A stretch of DNA of 5,806 bases from Methanosarcinales archaeon (GTDB taxonomy: Archaea > Halobacteriota > Methanosarcinia > Methanosarcinales > Methanogasteraceae): the NCBI GenBank assembly GCA_012961645.1, contig DTYY01000291.1:1-5806 (forward strand), given 5' to 3'. The position numbers were made by a program, and so were the translations under genes. Below are positions 5,751 through 5,806 of the stretch, one piece after another. Each line of letters begins with the position of its first letter. The stretch's first letter is position 1. A model generated the notes under the pieces. That model had not been told where the DNA came from. It ran no database searches and saw only the letters and a program-made list of their open reading frames with translations.

Positions 5751-5775
5751 TCCGAATACCCCTACCTCCGAATAC
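5751..5775. repeat. Direct repeat TCCGAATAC x2 with 16-bp period
   Basis: Identical 9-mers occupy 5751-5759 and 5767-5775 and lie between the two TATA-like elements. Tandem 9-mers this close are not expected often by chance in a few hundred bases. They may be paired binding sites for a regulator. Confidence 0.35.
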
Positions 5776-5793
5776 ATTATATATTCTATAAAA
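5775..5793 (-). promoter_or_regulatory. TATA-like element, distal candidate for mvhD promoter
   Basis: The minus strand reads TTTTATAGAATATATAATG, the most TATA-rich stretch in the window. A start about 25 nt downstream would place the mRNA 5' end near 5750. The motif is AT-symmetric enough to serve a rightward gene as well. Confidence 0.35.
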
Positions 5794-5806
5794 CATAGTC
5801 GTCTCA

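Larger units (their letters stand above)
5500..5806. other. Upstream region of mvhD, no convincing gene
   Basis: Frames in this stretch give peptides without recognisable motifs or good ribosome-binding sites. The part nearest the right edge (5710-5806) is AT-rich and contains two TATA-like sequences, a short palindrome and a direct repeat, as expected of a promoter. If transcription starts there, mvhD mRNA would have an untranslated leader of about 200-255 nt. The AT-rich segment could equally drive a divergent gene beyond the window. Confidence 0.5.

Noticed and set aside
5478..5798. Plus-strand ORF of 106 codons opposite the mvhD start and upstream region
   Set aside because: It overlaps mvhD antisense, has no recognisable domain and lacks a convincing ribosome-binding site.
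1..5806. tRNA, rRNA, CRISPR arrays, insertion sequences or phage genes
   Set aside because: I saw no regularly spaced repeats, transposase motifs, terminal inverted repeats or tRNA-like cloverleaf signatures.

Overview
The window reads as archaeal DNA, from a methanogen or a close relative such as an anaerobic methane or alkane oxidiser. Its core is a leftward (minus-strand) cluster for a cytosolic heterodisulfide reductase: mvhD (5499-5086), then hdrC (4818-4300), hdrB (4294-3404) and hdrA (3404-348). The soluble HdrABC form, the MvhD-type adaptor, the strong Shine-Dalgarno sequences and the absence of any bacterial-type gene support this. Lineage cannot be fixed from one operon. The fused HdrA and the secreted-protein remnants at the left edge would fit ANME-1 or related Methanomicrobia, but that is a guess.

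How the genes work together (family knowledge): HdrB carries the CoM-S-S-CoB reduction site on two non-cubane [4Fe-4S] clusters, HdrC wires it to HdrA, HdrA holds the FAD where electrons are bifurcated or confurcated with ferredoxin, and MvhD is the [2Fe-2S] adaptor that docks an electron donor or acceptor onto HdrA. No hydrogenase, formate dehydrogenase or F420-oxidising subunit is encoded here, so the partner enzyme is unknown. hdrC, hdrB and hdrA are tightly coupled (5-nt gap, then a 1-nt TAATG overlap). mvhD is separated from them by 267 nt.

The most notable feature is hdrA. It encodes 1018 residues, far more than the roughly 650-670 of an ordinary HdrA, and is a tandem fusion of two HdrA flavoprotein modules. 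Module 1 keeps the inserted ferredoxin domain but lacks the N-terminal and C-terminal domains. Module 2 has the N-terminal and C-terminal ferredoxin domains but lacks the inserted one. Each keeps its own FAD-binding fold, its own C-x(n)-C-x3-CC cluster motif and a matching lysine. It looks like a covalently joined, asymmetric HdrA pseudo-dimer.

Region by region: 1-140 holds the 3' end of a plus-strand NlpC/P60-type hydrolase; 39-218 on the minus strand encodes a short signal-peptide-bearing ORF overlapping it, with a possible breakpoint near 60-75; 219-347 is intergenic, with a stem-loop downstream of hdrA; 348-4818 is hdrCBA; 4819-5085 is an inverted-repeat-rich gap; 5086-5499 is mvhD; 5500-5806 is an apparently non-coding upstream region with TATA-like elements and small repeats.
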